Shown: positions 24,601-35,460, numbered from the stretch's first letter. The stretch: 64,000 nt of DNA from Nectonema munidae (GCA_030549495.1 JAUIRK010000717.1:25543-89542), one strand, 5' to 3'. Program-made: numbers and translations. The notes: generated from the letters alone by a model not told the origin.

Positions 24601-26520
24601 ATCTTAGAAAGAAAAATTTTTTAGGTACAAACGTGGGTAAGAATATATTGAAATGTGAATAGAACTTAGACCCGGTATATTTCAGAAAATTTAAATTTAA
24701 TTGTGATTAAAGTTGTTATATAAAACTCATTTAAAAAGAAGCAGATTAACTTTCAAAAACCTGGAACTTGAAGGGTTGAATCTGTTTCATGAAAGTAATC
24801 TACACTAACATACCGATGTACTTAATAATCAAAAGTATTTTTCTTTCTTTTCAACGTGATGGTAAGTTTTGTGCATTTTTTAAAAGGACCTTCAATGAAT
24901 TGTACATTGGAATAATTTTTTTGAATCTGATATGCATCGTCCTTTTAATTGTATTTATATAATGGCGTAACTTTTCCACTTAGATCCACTCTCAAAATGT
25001 GTCTTCTAATCCCAATGCACTGTGGAAGCACTTTACTTTTTCCAATATAAATATTGGTGTGTTTAGATGTCTTCAGAATAAAGAGTACACTTATTATATT
25101 TTTCTATTTTTCTCCACTACATTGTGTTCTTCTTAGATTTTGTGAAAGAAAATCCTGGTTTAGGCATAAGTACGTTCTCATCTTTCCTAAGGCAGGTTAT
25201 CGAAAAGCCTTCAAGATTTCGCGATACAAGAGGAATTGCGAAAGTTCTTATTGTCTCTCGCTTTGGATGAAGAAGGAACTTAACGCAAATATCTTGGATG
25301 CGATAAGGGCAAAAGCCACAATCTCAAACCACTCCTTTCCTACCTCTTGTCTGCGCAATGAATTTTCCTTTATTCATTCTGGCACCTTGGAGAACTTACG
25401 AGCCCTCAAACCTGGAGTAGTGGGTCTAATGATTTATAATCGCGATTTTTGGCCGCTTTGGTTCACTGTTCTCCTGCATAAGTACATTCACGATAGTTCC
25501 TTTCTCTCATTTACCCCTTTGACAAATTTATCAAAGTTCATCGGCGATTACAATTTAACATTGCGCGATCATGTCTCCTACTCCAAGCATTACTTTCGGA
25601 AAGAGATCGACAGAAACTTTTTAATTATTTGCAGACATCGTGATTTCAAGTATTCTAATGGGAGCAGCTGCCAACCTCATTTTATCAACTACCTAACCTT
25701 GAAGAAACAATTGAAAGAGAATTTTTTGAGTCGTAATGACATCTTTTGTTTTTGTTTTTTGATGTTGAATTTATTTTGCATTTTTGACTTTTTCCTTTAT
25801 CAAGACAAATTACTTGTCAAATTCCTATATTACTCCCTCACGGCTTCTGCCTATAATTCATTGCATTTCTTAGCTTGGCTCCTTTTCTTCGACTCGAGTG
25901 ATTTATTCGTTTCATTCTACAACTTGAATTTCCTTTTTTCCAAGAGCATGCAGTTTTTCATTCAAAAGCCTTTAACATACTACAACCGAGTCATCACGAT
26001 TAACACGTTGATACTCAGCCAGCACTTGCCTATTTTTATCTTCCTTCTTTATTTCCTCTATGCCATCCTTGTTTGCAAGTACGTCGTCAAACTCTTCAAT
26101 GCTTCACCTTCCAATTTATCCAGCTTTTTCTCAGAGTGCCTCATATCTCTTAAAGCTGAAAATGAGTACCAATTCAACTTAATATTGGATATAATGAAAT
26201 CCGAAAATAACTACATTCCCACTCTCAATTTAATGCAGAAACTCAACTCTTCATCCCTGCGGCTTTCAACAAGTTACCCAATTTACTTTTCAGAATCATT
26301 TCACATTTGCGACTATCACTACCTTTCTGAAAGCTTCGTGCCATTCGAAGAAAATGGCGTGAATTTATTTTACGAAGAAGAATGCAGCATTTGTTTACAA
26401 ATTTTTGAAGGCACTGACATGGTTTGTCTTCTCTCTTGTTCTCACTGCTTCCACAAAGATTGTATTTTTTCTTGGCTTTTAAAATGTTCAAATTGTCCCA
26501 AGTGTCGGAAGAAAGTTTGA
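18414..26520 (+). CDS. RNF103: RNF103 (KF-1) homologue, ER-membrane RING-H2 E3 ubiquitin ligase
   Basis: Four exons, 18414-18645, 21886-22025, 24984-25084 and 25137-26520, join in phases 1, 0 and 2 into 618 codons plus stop (human RNF103: 685). ATG 18414 begins MLIKIFLLLLFCFLL, a signal-anchor helix, then SSSWYHKKY and NPLTLSVKELQRLLELRG, matching human VWYETG and DPVALSFKKLKTILECRG. Junction residues fit too: SG-ELLEEEL against SGDLMEGEL, and FRCLQNKEFCERKSWFR against FNCSSDPRYCRRRGWVR. The middle holds hydrophobic helices (RNDIFCFCFLMLNLFCIFDF, SLTASAYNSLHFLAWLLFF, LPIFIFLLYFLYAILV). The C-terminus is a RING-H2 finger: ECSIC, CSHCFHKDC, CPKC. In vertebrates RNF103 acts in ER-associated degradation. 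Domain order and junction phase make this assignment strong; transcript support is not available. Confidence 0.9.
19161..19408. mobile_element. hAT MITE of the CAGGGGCGCACATCC family
   Basis: Left end CAGGGGCGCACATCCTTAAA, right end the inverse GGATGTGCTCCCCT. About 248 bp, non-coding, with no clear target duplication. It lies in RNF103 intron 1 and shares its ends with the 50-57 kb elements. Confidence 0.6.
21460..21730 (+). repeat. 28-bp minisatellite, six units, inside a dispersed repeat
   Basis: Six near-identical 28-bp units (21512-21679) built on GTATACAGGTTGGAGATGAA. The flanks (ACATTGTCTCCCTAGTCATT on the left, ACAGGTTATGAGA on the right) recur inverted at 28790-28905 with only about one unit between them, so the array expanded inside a dispersed element. 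It lies in RNF103 intron 1, 156 bp before exon 2. Confidence 0.75.
21886..22025 (+). CDS. RNF103: RNF103 exon 2
   Basis: Acceptor GGTTATATAG, donor GTAATA. Encodes GELLEEELVEIKSVGESSQE through LKERLNDNAENVLLLK, matching the acidic linker and FYELVEDTKDGIWLVQV of human RNF103. Confidence 0.85.
22030..24980. other. RNF103 intron 2
   Basis: No other gene is seen. A C-run at 22585 next to CCCAATAATTTGA resembles a decayed CAGGGGCGC-family hAT end. TTAACCTTCGCACTACGG at 22912 looks like a piggyBac end, but no partner is visible. Confidence 0.35.
24984..25084 (+). CDS. RNF103: RNF103 exon 3
   Basis: Acceptor CCACTTAG. Reads IHSQNVSSNPNALWKHFTFS then NINIGVFRCLQNKE; human has HWEKMVKKVSRFGIRTGTFN. 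It is separated from the next exon by a 52-bp intron (GTACAC to TTCTTAG). Confidence 0.85.
25137..26520 (+). CDS. RNF103: RNF103 exon 4: multi-pass region and RING-H2
   Basis: 461 codons after a shared Glu codon. It would also read open upstream through the 52-bp intron, from 25054 in another frame, but the human alignment requires the splice. Several transmembrane helices lie in the middle and the RING-H2 finger occupies the last ~48 residues. Confidence 0.9.
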
Positions 26521-26529
26521 TAAATTTTA

Positions 26530-27060
26530 ACTAATATTACAAAATACATTTTTATCTATAAAAAACGTACCTGTTATTTTATTTATTGCATTCTTTCAGA
26601 ATTTTTTACTAAAAAGTTATACAAGAGTTCCAATATCGACACATCATATTTTTGAATGAACACAAGGGATTACAAAAAAGACCTTGATTGAAATATAAAA
26701 GTTTACATATCTTAAAAAATTAACAATAATATTTTAGAATTTGTTTATCAAAGTTTTTCATTAAAATTTTTAAAATGGAAGGGTTTAAAATTAGTGGCCT
26801 GGCAAAAGCAAGGAGACAAAATATAATGAAAAGTATATGAAGTATACAAAGCATTGCGGTTTTGCCAGACTACTAAATATCTTACTTATAAAGTCAATGA
26901 AAATTAACTAATTTTAATGGCACAGCTGCTATAAATATGATTTTATGAAATTTCAAGAAACCTCATACTAAGGTGAGGGAACCAACAAAATTAAAAGTAT
27001 CTTTTGTCAAATATGAGTAAAAAAAATATATAAAATTTATTCTAATAAAATATATATGGG
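26530..27060. mobile_element. RNF103 3' flank with an 80-bp mariner-type MITE
   Basis: At 26794-26873 the ends GTGGCCTGGCAAAAGCAA and its near inverse (TTGCGGTTTTGCCAGACTAC) are bounded by TA on both sides, as for Tc1/mariner insertions. The remainder of the stretch shows nothing. Confidence 0.55.
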
Positions 27061-27119
27061 ATTAGCGCGAATGCAGATCCCAACATCCAAAAATTATGCG
27101 TTTGAATTATTATCAAACT

Positions 27120-27425
27120 TTGATGCGTGAGTATGGTTGGTTAGATGCTGGATTCGATAACTCGAAGTCTTGGGTTCGATCCTGCATCAAGCCTGCTTTC
27201 CTCATAGTTCGATACAAGCGGCGCAATTGTGCCTTTTCGATGAAAACACCCTATGCTACCATTACCATTATCACGTAGTTGCGTGACCGATTGGTTAGAG
27301 CGCAGGCTCTGAACCTGAAAGTCTCGGGTTCGATTCTGCTTCTGCCAAAAAGTCATAGCTCGATGTCAGCGGTACTCAGTGCCTTATCGATGAAAATACT
27401 ATACCACCTTTAATCTTTATCTACA
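27120..27425 (+). repeat. tRNA-derived SINE, tandem pair
   Basis: Two head-to-tail copies, about 27120-27270 and 27275-27425. Each begins with a tRNA-like head containing pol III boxes: TGGTTAGATGCTGG with GGTTCGATCC in the first, TGGTTAGAGCGCAGG with GGTTCGATTC in the second. A shared tail follows (TCGATACAAGCGGCGC or TCGATGTCAGCGGTAC, then TCGATGAAAA). The second head folds an anticodon-like loop CTCTGAA, but acceptor arms do not pair, so neither is a working tRNA. Further copies are at 52364 (-) and 56215 (+). Confidence 0.75.
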
Positions 27426-27429
27426 TTTG

Positions 27430-28060
27430 AGATAACTGTAACTCTGCTATACCCGAAGTACAATGAGTAACGACAAAGCTAAAAGGAATTTGATTTTTTA
27501 AAAAGAATTTTGATCACGGTTCCCTCTTTTTAACTATTATATTCAATTAGACTTAATAAAAATAGTTTTATTTTTAAGATGAGTACGTATAGAAAATCTT
27601 TCATATTTTCTACTGATTATGTTAAATATTATATATTTTTTTTATTGTTTATAACTTATTTGTAATTTTGAGGCTGCAACTCCATTTATGTAAAAAATAT
27701 TAATAGTCATTGAAAGATTTCCAGAATTTTAGACATTTTTGCTTTATGCTGCAGCGCAAATGTTTGATCTATTTTCTTAAACATAATCTATTAAAATGTT
27801 CTATTGATTTTATTTGTAGTTTAGTGTCTTTCTTGCATTTTCACAATGATAATTTATAACCTTTTTATCTAAGACAAAACAAAATAGTTCATAAATTGAA
27901 GTTATCGTAATTTTTTTCCTAAAAACTTTCTGCTTATAAACTGAGTTTTGTTCCTTGTAAAGTAAAAAGTTCATTCTTTCATCTTATTACAGCCTTTTCC
28001 TATGAGTTGCAAAAGTATAATAAGGCTTGGACTAAAATGATAAATTTTTTATGTCGCGAT
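27430..28060. other. Stretch without recognisable genes
   Basis: AT-rich DNA with no exon or repeat that I can support. Confidence 0.3.
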
Positions 28061-28329
28061 TTTGCAATGTTGCACACTGAAAAGAGTGTCTATGAATTTA
28101 TATTTTAATCTTACATATATGAATATAATTATTTATGAAATCGAAGTCGCAATAATATTACGACTCCAGACTCCACAGCCATGTTTATGCTTACAATATT
28201 TAATTTATACGATACAATCAATGCATTTACTTGACTCAGAAGACACAGTGATCCAAATACTTTCACACATTTTTTTTGAAATCAGCATGGTCGATTTAGT
28301 TTAAAAATATATTTTATAAATGAAAGTAT

Positions 28330-28790
28330 TTCAGACATTTTCAAACCCTAATTACAAAAACCAAATCCAGAAATGAAACGAGCATAGTCGATTTGATAAA
28401 AATATATTTTATTTAAAATGTGAATTTTTTCAGACGTAAACCGCAAATTTGATTGACACTTTCAGAAATTTCCAAACCCTATTGCAAAACTGACTCCGGA
28501 AATGAGCATAGTCGATTTGATATAAAACATATTTTTTAAATTTCAAAAATATTTTTGTAAACACTTTTCACACTTAAACCGCACATTTGATTGATACTTT
28601 TAGATATTTTCAAACCCTAAATACAAAAACTGAGTCCAGAAATGAAACCAAAATGGCGTATTTAGTAAAAAATATATATTTTATCCAAAATCAGAATTAA
28701 TGTTTTATTAGGTAATTGTATCATCAATCAAAATTTTGATTGACATTTTCTAAAAATTAGCCATGTTTATTGATAAAATTAAATATATAT
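28330..28790 (+). repeat. Dispersed ~125-170-bp tandem repeat family
   Basis: About three degenerate units containing AGCATAGTCGATTTG, ATATATTTTATTTAAA, GCAAATTTGATTGAC and CAGAAATGA. The same unit occurs inside the TTAA element at 43380-44060 and at 47030-47260 and 63610-64000. Confidence 0.65.
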
Positions 28791-28905
28791 AAATCTCATA
28801 ACCTGTAAGGGAACGTGGGTAACAAGTTGAGTGTGATCTCCAACCTGTATACTACGATGCTTTCTATTCCATGTACAAATGACAAGGGAGACAATGTTCA
28901 ACTTT
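28790..28905 (-). repeat. Inverted copy of the 21460-21730 repeat with one minisatellite unit
   Basis: Carries the inverse of the 21460-21730 flanks (CATGTACAAATGAC, GAGACAATGTTCAAC) with a single CCAACCTGTATACTACGAT unit. Confidence 0.65.
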
Positions 28906-28914
28906 CTGAAATCA

Positions 28915-29690
28915 TCTTAAATTGGTGATACATCAAGCTCTTTAGAAAACGCGTTTCTCATCAGGGTTTCTTGTTCTTGATAGCTCCGGGAAGTTAAAGC
29001 TCAACTTCCAGAGATTGAAGATGTTCCGTAATTTCGTTCTTCAAAGACTGATCCAATTTGATTTCTGATTCATCAGCCATTGCAGAAAGTTTTTCGAACA
29101 TTGCGAAGTTTCCCAGGCTGCCTTTTCAATGCCAGTTTTTTAGTTTGGAAAGAAAGGCACGAAAGTCGTCTTGAAAAACAAGAAAATGCGTTTCTTGCTC
29201 TTGAAGCTTCAAGTTCAGCTTGCTCAATTGATCGAAAATATCCGCAAGGTAAGCAACTCTTTTTGCCACTCCTCATCATCAAGATTGGCTAGAAATTCTT
29301 TTTTTGTACTGGGATTCATTGAGCACTTTTATTTCGTTTATCAATTCAAAAACGCGATTAATAACATTACCTTTTGAGAGCGAACGTGTACATCAGTGTG
29401 AAAAAGGAGAATCTCATGGTCAGCATTCATGTCTTTGCATAATTCTTTGCATAATCGAGTGTTGAGTGCTTTAGATTTGATAAAATTCACAATTTTAATC
29501 AAAGAGTCAAGAACTTTTTGTAGAGGAGCAGGAAGAGTCTTACTTGCAATGGCCTATTGGATCATACAATGTATGCTTTTTGCTTGCGGTGCCAGTTTCT
29601 TCACCCTATTGTGAAATCCAGATTTCGATCCCATTATGGCTGCTGCACCATCTGTTAGGAATATAACTTTTTGAACTTTTTTTTCAAATC
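28915..29690 (-). pseudogene. hAT transposase relic (ZBED5/SCAND3-like)
   Basis: The minus strand reads TDGAAAIMGSKSGFHNRVKK, LAPQAKSIHCMIQ, LPAPLQKVLDSLIKIVNFIK, LLFHTDVHSLSKGNVINRVF, LAYLADIFDQLSKLNLKLQE and SEIKLDQSLKNEITEHLQ. This is the order and wording of the middle of ZBED5/SCAND3-type hAT transposases, from the second catalytic Asp to the helical insertion. A stop replaces the usual RQ codon after HCMI. N-terminal BED finger and C-terminal dimerisation region are missing. Confidence 0.75.
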
Positions 29691-29997
29691 AAAAAGCCTG
29701 CAGCCTTATTCAGTGAAACTTTTTATTTGGAACATAAAAAAGTCATTTTTATTGATTTTGGCGCCATAAAGTTCGCGCGCATTGCTATGTGAAAAATTTA
29801 TTCTATGTGATCAATATTATATTATAGAATTTCAGGTTTTTTTTCATTTATCAACATGTAAAACTTTTTTTGTTTTATTTGATTTAATTTAGACCATATT
29901 TTGATATCAATTATGAATTTTGACTTAATTGGTTTTTTTCACATTTTAACATATTTTTTAGAGTCAATAAATTCTTTTTTTCGTTAATCAAAAAATG

Positions 29998-30545
29998 AAT
30001 AATAAAAACTTGCCCAAAATATGCGCTGTAAAAAGAAGGCCAGAAATCTCTCTGATAACGGCGAGTTTATCTGATTTGTGCAAAATACCAACAAAAAAAC
30101 AAGTTATCGGTATCCTGAATTGTTTATACCAGAATAAAGATGCTGTCAGAAGAATTGAGTAATTTATGGAAAGCCTTGAATTTCCCAACCGTTTCACACC
30201 AGCAAGTGTTGTCGAAAGCAAAAAGTGTTATTGATCTTTATGAAAGAGAAAGTCAGACAAAATAGAAGAGGAGATGAAGCATCTTTTAGACGTGACTAAA
30301 ACTGATGGTACATGGCTTTCTTCAGAAGATAACTCTACGATACTCAAATTCAAACAGCCGGCAGAGTTGGATATGAAATCAGAAAAAAAGCTGACATCAA
30401 AACGATTCATCTTTCAAAGCGCAAATTCATCGAAAGCACGTCAGCTACGCAGTCAGTCGATTTGAGTAATGAAATACACGAAAATGATGCCGAGATCTCT
30501 GATTGCTTTGATGGTGAAAGCGACGATGACTTTATACCAGTTAGG
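29998..30545 (+). pseudogene. Unclassified transposon-type gene, 5' half
   Basis: From ATG 29995 the frame reads MNNKNLPKICAVKRRPEISL, SDLCKIPTKKQVIGILNCLY and LEFPNRFTPASVVESKKC; after a frame shift come IEEEMKHLLDVTKTDGTWL and, further on, SDCFDGESDDDFIP. I recall this protein only as an uncharacterised multi-copy arthropod/cnidarian family and cannot name it. It breaks off at the edge of the 110-bp satellite; its continuation is at 34935. Confidence 0.5.
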
Positions 30546-33500
30546 CTATACCAAAGTTTTTGTTATACGTACATACTTATGTCTATGTGTCACGTTATAT
30601 ATCCCTATTTAATTGTGTCGCCATACGTCGCAGCATATCTTTTTATTGTCGCTTGGTATTCCCCTATATCCCTTTCATCTATTTTAGTGTCGCGACTGTC
30701 GCTTTATATTTTCCTATTTTATTTGTGTCGCCATACGTCGCAGCATATCTTTTTATTGTCGCTTGGTATTTCCCTATATCCCTTTCATCTATTTTAGTGT
30801 CGCGACTGTCGCTTTATATTTTCCTATTTTATTTGTGTCGCCATACGTCGCAGCATATCTTTTTATTGTCATTTGGTATTTCCCTATATCCTATTCATCT
30901 ATTTTAGTGTCGTGACTGTCGCATCCTAACTCTTAAATTAAGCACTCTTTCAGTTTTGCTAACTCTAACTCTAAAGATAAGCAGTGTCCAATTTTCCCAA
31001 CTCTAACTCTAAGTTTAGGCACTCTTCTAATATACCTAACTCTAACTCTAATTTTAAGCATTCTTCTAATTTACCTAACTCTAACTGTAAAATTAAGCAC
31101 TTTTCCAGTTTTTCATCCCTTTCATCTATTTTAGTGTCGCGACTGTCGCTTTATATTTTCCTATTTTATTTGTGTCGCCATACGTCGCAGCATATCTTTT
31201 TATTGTCGTTTGGTATTTCCCAATATCCCTTTCATCTATTTTAGTGTCGCGACTGTCGCTTTATATTTTCCTATTTTATTTGTGTCGCCATACGCCGCAG
31301 CATATCTTTTTATTGTCGCTTGGTATTTCCCTATATCCTATTAATCTATTTTAGTGTCGCGACTGTCGCTTTATATTTTCCTATTTTATTTGTGTCGCCA
31401 TACGTCGCAGCATATCTTTTTATTGTCGTTTGGTATTTCCCTATATCCTATTCATCTATTTTAGTGTCGCGACTGTCGCTTTATATTTTCCTATTTTATT
31501 TGTGTCGCCATACGTCGCAGCATATCTTTTTATTGTCGCTTGGTATTTCCCTATATCCTATTCATCTATTTTAGTGTCGTGACTGTCGCATCCTAACTCT
31601 AAAATTAAGCACTCTTTCAGTTTTGCTAACTCTAACTCTAAAGATAAGCAGTGTCCAATTTTCCCAACTCTAACTTTAAGCATTCTTCTAATTTACCTAA
31701 CTCTAACTGTAAATTAAGCACTTTTCCATTTCCCATCCCTTTCATCTATTTTATGTCGCGACTGTCGCTTTATATTTTCCTATTTTATTTGTGTCGCCAT
31801 ACGTCGCAGCATATCTTTTTATTGTCCATTGGTATTTCCCTATATCCTATTCATCTATTTTCGTGTCGTGACTGTCGCTTTATATTTTCCTATTTTATTT
31901 GTGTCGCCATACGTCGCAGCATATCTTTTTATTGTCGCTTGGTATTTCCCTATATCCTATTCATCTATTTTAGTGTCGTGACTGTCGCATCCTAACTCTA
32001 AAATTAAGCACTCTTCAGTTTTGCTAACTCTAACTCTAAAGATAAGCAGTGTCCAATTTTCCCAACTCTAACTCTAATTTTAAGCATTCTTCTAATTTAC
32101 CTAACTCTAACTGTAAATTAAGCACTTTTCCATTTCCCATCCCTTTCATCTATTTTATGTCGCGACTGTCGCTTTATATTTTCCTATTTTATTTGTGTCG
32201 CCATACGTCGCAGCATATCTTTTTATTGTCCATTGGTATTTCCCTATATCCTATTCATCTATTTTCGTGTCGTGACTGTCGCTTTATATTTTCCTATTTT
32301 ATTTGTGTCGCCATACGTCGCAGCATAACTTTTTATTGTCGCTTGGTATTTCCCTATATCCTATTAATCTATTTTAGTGTCGCGACTGTCGCTTTATATT
32401 TTCCTATTTTATTTGTGTCGCCATACGTCGCAGCACATCTTTTTATTGTCGCTTGCTATTTCCCTATATCCTATTCATCTATTTTAGTGTCGCGACTGTC
32501 GCTTTATATTTTCCTATTTTATTTGTGTCGCCATACGTCGCAGCATATCTTTTTATTGTCGCTTGGTATTTCCCTATATCCTATTCATCTATTTCAGTGT
32601 CGCGACTGTCGCATTCTAACTCTAAAATTAAGCACTCTTTCAGTTTTGCTAACTCTAACTCTAAAGATAAGCAGTGTCCAATTTTCCCAACTCTAACTCT
32701 AAGTTTAGGCACTCTTCTAATATACCTAACTCTAACTCAAAGTTTGAGCATTCTTCTAATTTACCTAACTCTAACTTTAAAATTAAGAACTTTTCCAGTT
32801 TTCCTAACTCTAACTCTAAAGATAAGCAGTTTTCCGATTTTCCTAACTCTAATTCTAAGTTTATACATTCTTATTATTTACTTAACTCTAATTCTAAGTT
32901 TAAGCACTCATCTAATATACTTAACTCTAACTCAAAGTTTGAGCACTTTTCTAATTTACCTAACTCTAACTCTAAAATTAAGCACTCTTTCAGTTTTGTA
33001 AACTCTAACTCTAAAGATAAGCAGTGTCCAATTTTCCCAACTCTAACTCTAAGTTTAAGCAGCCTTCCAATATACCTAACTCTAACTCTAATTTTAAGCA
33101 CTCTTCTAATTTACCTAACTCTAACTGTAAAATTAAGCACTTTTCCAGTTTTACTAACTCTAACTCTAAAGATAAGCAGTGTCCAATTTTCCCAACTCTA
33201 ACTCTAAGTTTAAGCAGCCTTCCAATATACCTAACTCTAACTTTAAAATTAAGAACTTTTCCAGTTTTCCTAACTCTAAAGATAAGCAGTTTTCCGATTT
33301 TCCTAACTCTAATTCTAAGTTTATACATTCTTATTATTTACTTAACTCTAACTCAAAGTTTGAGCACTTTTCTAATTTACCTAACTCTAACTCTAAGTTT
33401 AAGCAGCCTTCCAATATACCTAAATCTAACTCAAAGTTTGAGCACTTTTCTAATTTACCTAACTCTAACTCTAAAATTAAGCACTCTTCCAGTTTTCCTA

Positions 33501-34934
33501 ACTTAAGTTTAAGCACTCATCTAATATACCTAACTCTAACTCTAATTCAAGCACTTCTAATATACCTAGCTCTAACTCTAATTTTAAGAATTCTTCTAAT
33601 TTACCTAACTCTAAAATTAGAACTTTTCCAGTTTTCCTAATTCTAACTCTAAAGATAAGCAGTTTTCCGATTTTCCTAACTCTAATTCTAAGTTTAAGCA
33701 TTTTTATTATTTACTTAACTCTATGTTTAAGCACTCTTCTAATATACCTAACTCTAACTCAAAGTTTGAGCACTCTTCTAATTCACTTAACTCTAATTCT
33801 AAAATTATGCACTCCTCAGTTTTCTTAACTCTAACTCTAAAATTAAGCACTTTTCCTAACTCCAACTCTAAAGATAAGCAGTTTTCCGATTTTCCTAACT
33901 CTAATTCTAAGTTTAAGCATTCTTATAATTTACCTGACTCTAACTTTAAGTTTAAGCAGCCTTCTAATATACCCAACTCTAACCTTAAGATCAAGCCCTC
34001 TTCCAGTTTTCCTAACTCTACGTCGCAGCATATCTTTTTATTGTCGCTTGGTATTCCCCTATATCCCTTTCATCTATTTTAGTGTCGCGACTGTCGCTTT
34101 ATATTTTCCTATTTTATTTGTGTCGCCATACGTCGCAGCATATCTTTTTATTGTCGCTTGGTATTTCCCTATATCCCTTTCATCTATTTTAGTGTCGCGA
34201 CTGTCGCTTTATATTTTCCTATTTTATTTGTGTCGCCATACGTCGCAGCATATCTTTTTCTTGTCGCTTGGTATTTCCCTATATCCTATTCATCTATTTT
34301 AGTGTCGTGACTGTCGCATCCTAACTCTAAAATTAAGCACTCTTTCAGTTTTGCTAACTCTAACTCTAAAGATAAGCAGTGTCCAATTTTCCCAACTCTA
34401 ACTCTAAGTTTAGGCACTCTTCTAATATACCTAACTCTAACTCTAATTTTAAGCATTCTTCTAATTTACCTAACTCTAACTGTAAAATTAAGCACTTTTC
34501 CAGTTTTTCATCCCTTTCATCTATTTTAGTGTCGCGACTGTCGCTTTATATTTTTCTATTTTATTTGTGTCGCCATACGTCGCAGCATATCTTTTTATTG
34601 TCGCTTGGTATTTCCCTATATCCCTTTCATCTATTTTAGTGTCGCTTTATATTTTCCTATTTTATTTGAGTCACCATACGTCGCAGCATATCTTTTTATT
34701 GTCGCTTGGTATTTCCCTATATCCCTTTCATCTATTTTAGTGTCGCGACTGTCGCTTTAACCAGTACATCTATATATTCAATTGTTTATTATCCATAAGC
34801 AAGATTATCAATGTCAATTTGACATGATTGACAATTCATATAATGTTTTGTTTCGTGCTATTCAGCGACACACATCATTCGACATATTCTATATTTTAAC
34901 AAGGCGACACTGCGACAATTGTCGCAGAAAACAC
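30546..34934. repeat. Composite satellite: 110-bp and 39-bp arrays interleaved
   Basis: Two unrelated tandem families alternate. Family one, about 18 copies, has a 110-bp unit with TGTCGCGACTGTCGC and GTGTCGCCATACGTCGCAG. Family two has a 39-bp unit starting TAACTCTAACTCTAA and a variable half such as AAGCACTCTTCC, in blocks at 30922-31120, 31590-31735, 31985-32135, 32610-34018 and 34315-34505. The long open frames here are artefacts of the repeat. The array splits the unclassified transposon gene and ends near an 18-bp palindrome. Confidence 0.9.
34910..34927. repeat. Perfect 18-bp palindrome at the satellite's right edge
   Basis: CTGCGACAATTGTCGCAG is identical to its reverse complement. 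It uses the same GTCGC word that recurs in the 110-bp units, and lies directly before the 3' half of the split transposon gene. Confidence 0.85.
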
Positions 34935-35460
34935 CAAACTCAATTTCTTTGGTAGAGTCACCAGTGAACGAAAAAACAAAAAGTAGCTCAGCCGCATCTG
35001 CCGCCAAACTTGTGAGTAAATATTCTTTATCAACAAAAAAGCAGCAAAAGTTTGTGAATCACTCAAGCTGGATGGAATTAATTTAGATTCTCCAACTCAA
35101 GTGGGAGTTTGGAAACGAGTGATGAGAGGAGACGCAGAATGTGTCAGACAAAAATTGAAACATCTTTTGCAGCTTGTCTGTCTTCATTTTGACGGAAAAA
35201 TCATTTCGAGAACAGAGTACCAAGTTGTGTGCCTTCAAAATAGCGATCGAAAAATAAACCTTGCAATACTTACTTGCAAAAATGGCTCTTCCAAAGCAAT
35301 TTTTGAAGAGATTGAATACTTGATGAACGACTTTAGTGCTTGGAAGAGTATTCAAATGAAAATATATGTGATTCCACGGCAGTGAATACTGGTAAAGAAA
35401 ATGGAGTTGTAGTGAAGTTTCAGAAGGCCATGATTGAGACAGCTTTTCAAAAACCACAGT
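34935..35460 (+). pseudogene. Unclassified transposon-type gene, 3' half
   Basis: Reads LNFFGRVTSERKNK, AAKLVSKYSLST, KAAKVCESLKLDGINLDSPT, QVGVWKRVMRGDAECVRQKL, VCLHFDGKIISRTEYQVVCL and NSDRKINLAILTCKNGSSKA. The HFDGK...YQVV pattern could carry the first catalytic Asp of an RNase-H-like transposase; that is inference. Two or more frame changes are visible. It ends near 35460 without an obvious C-terminus. Confidence 0.5.

Noticed and set aside
25054-25136. ATG 25054 as start of the RING protein
   Set aside because: This frame runs through the 52-bp intron; exon 3 read in the other frame matches RNF103 residue by residue.
27270-27350. A tRNA-Gln gene
   Set aside because: A and B boxes and an anticodon-like loop are present, but the 5' and 3' acceptor strands do not pair and the tail is shared with SINE copies.
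30960-34020. Interstitial telomere
   Set aside because: The TAACTC words resemble telomere repeats, but the unit is 39 bp with a variable half, and neither TTAGG nor TTAGGG arrays occur.
30462-34640. Many overlapping open frames of 60-215 codons on both strands
   Set aside because: They are the 110-bp and 39-bp satellite units read through; the peptides repeat with the DNA period and have no independent support.
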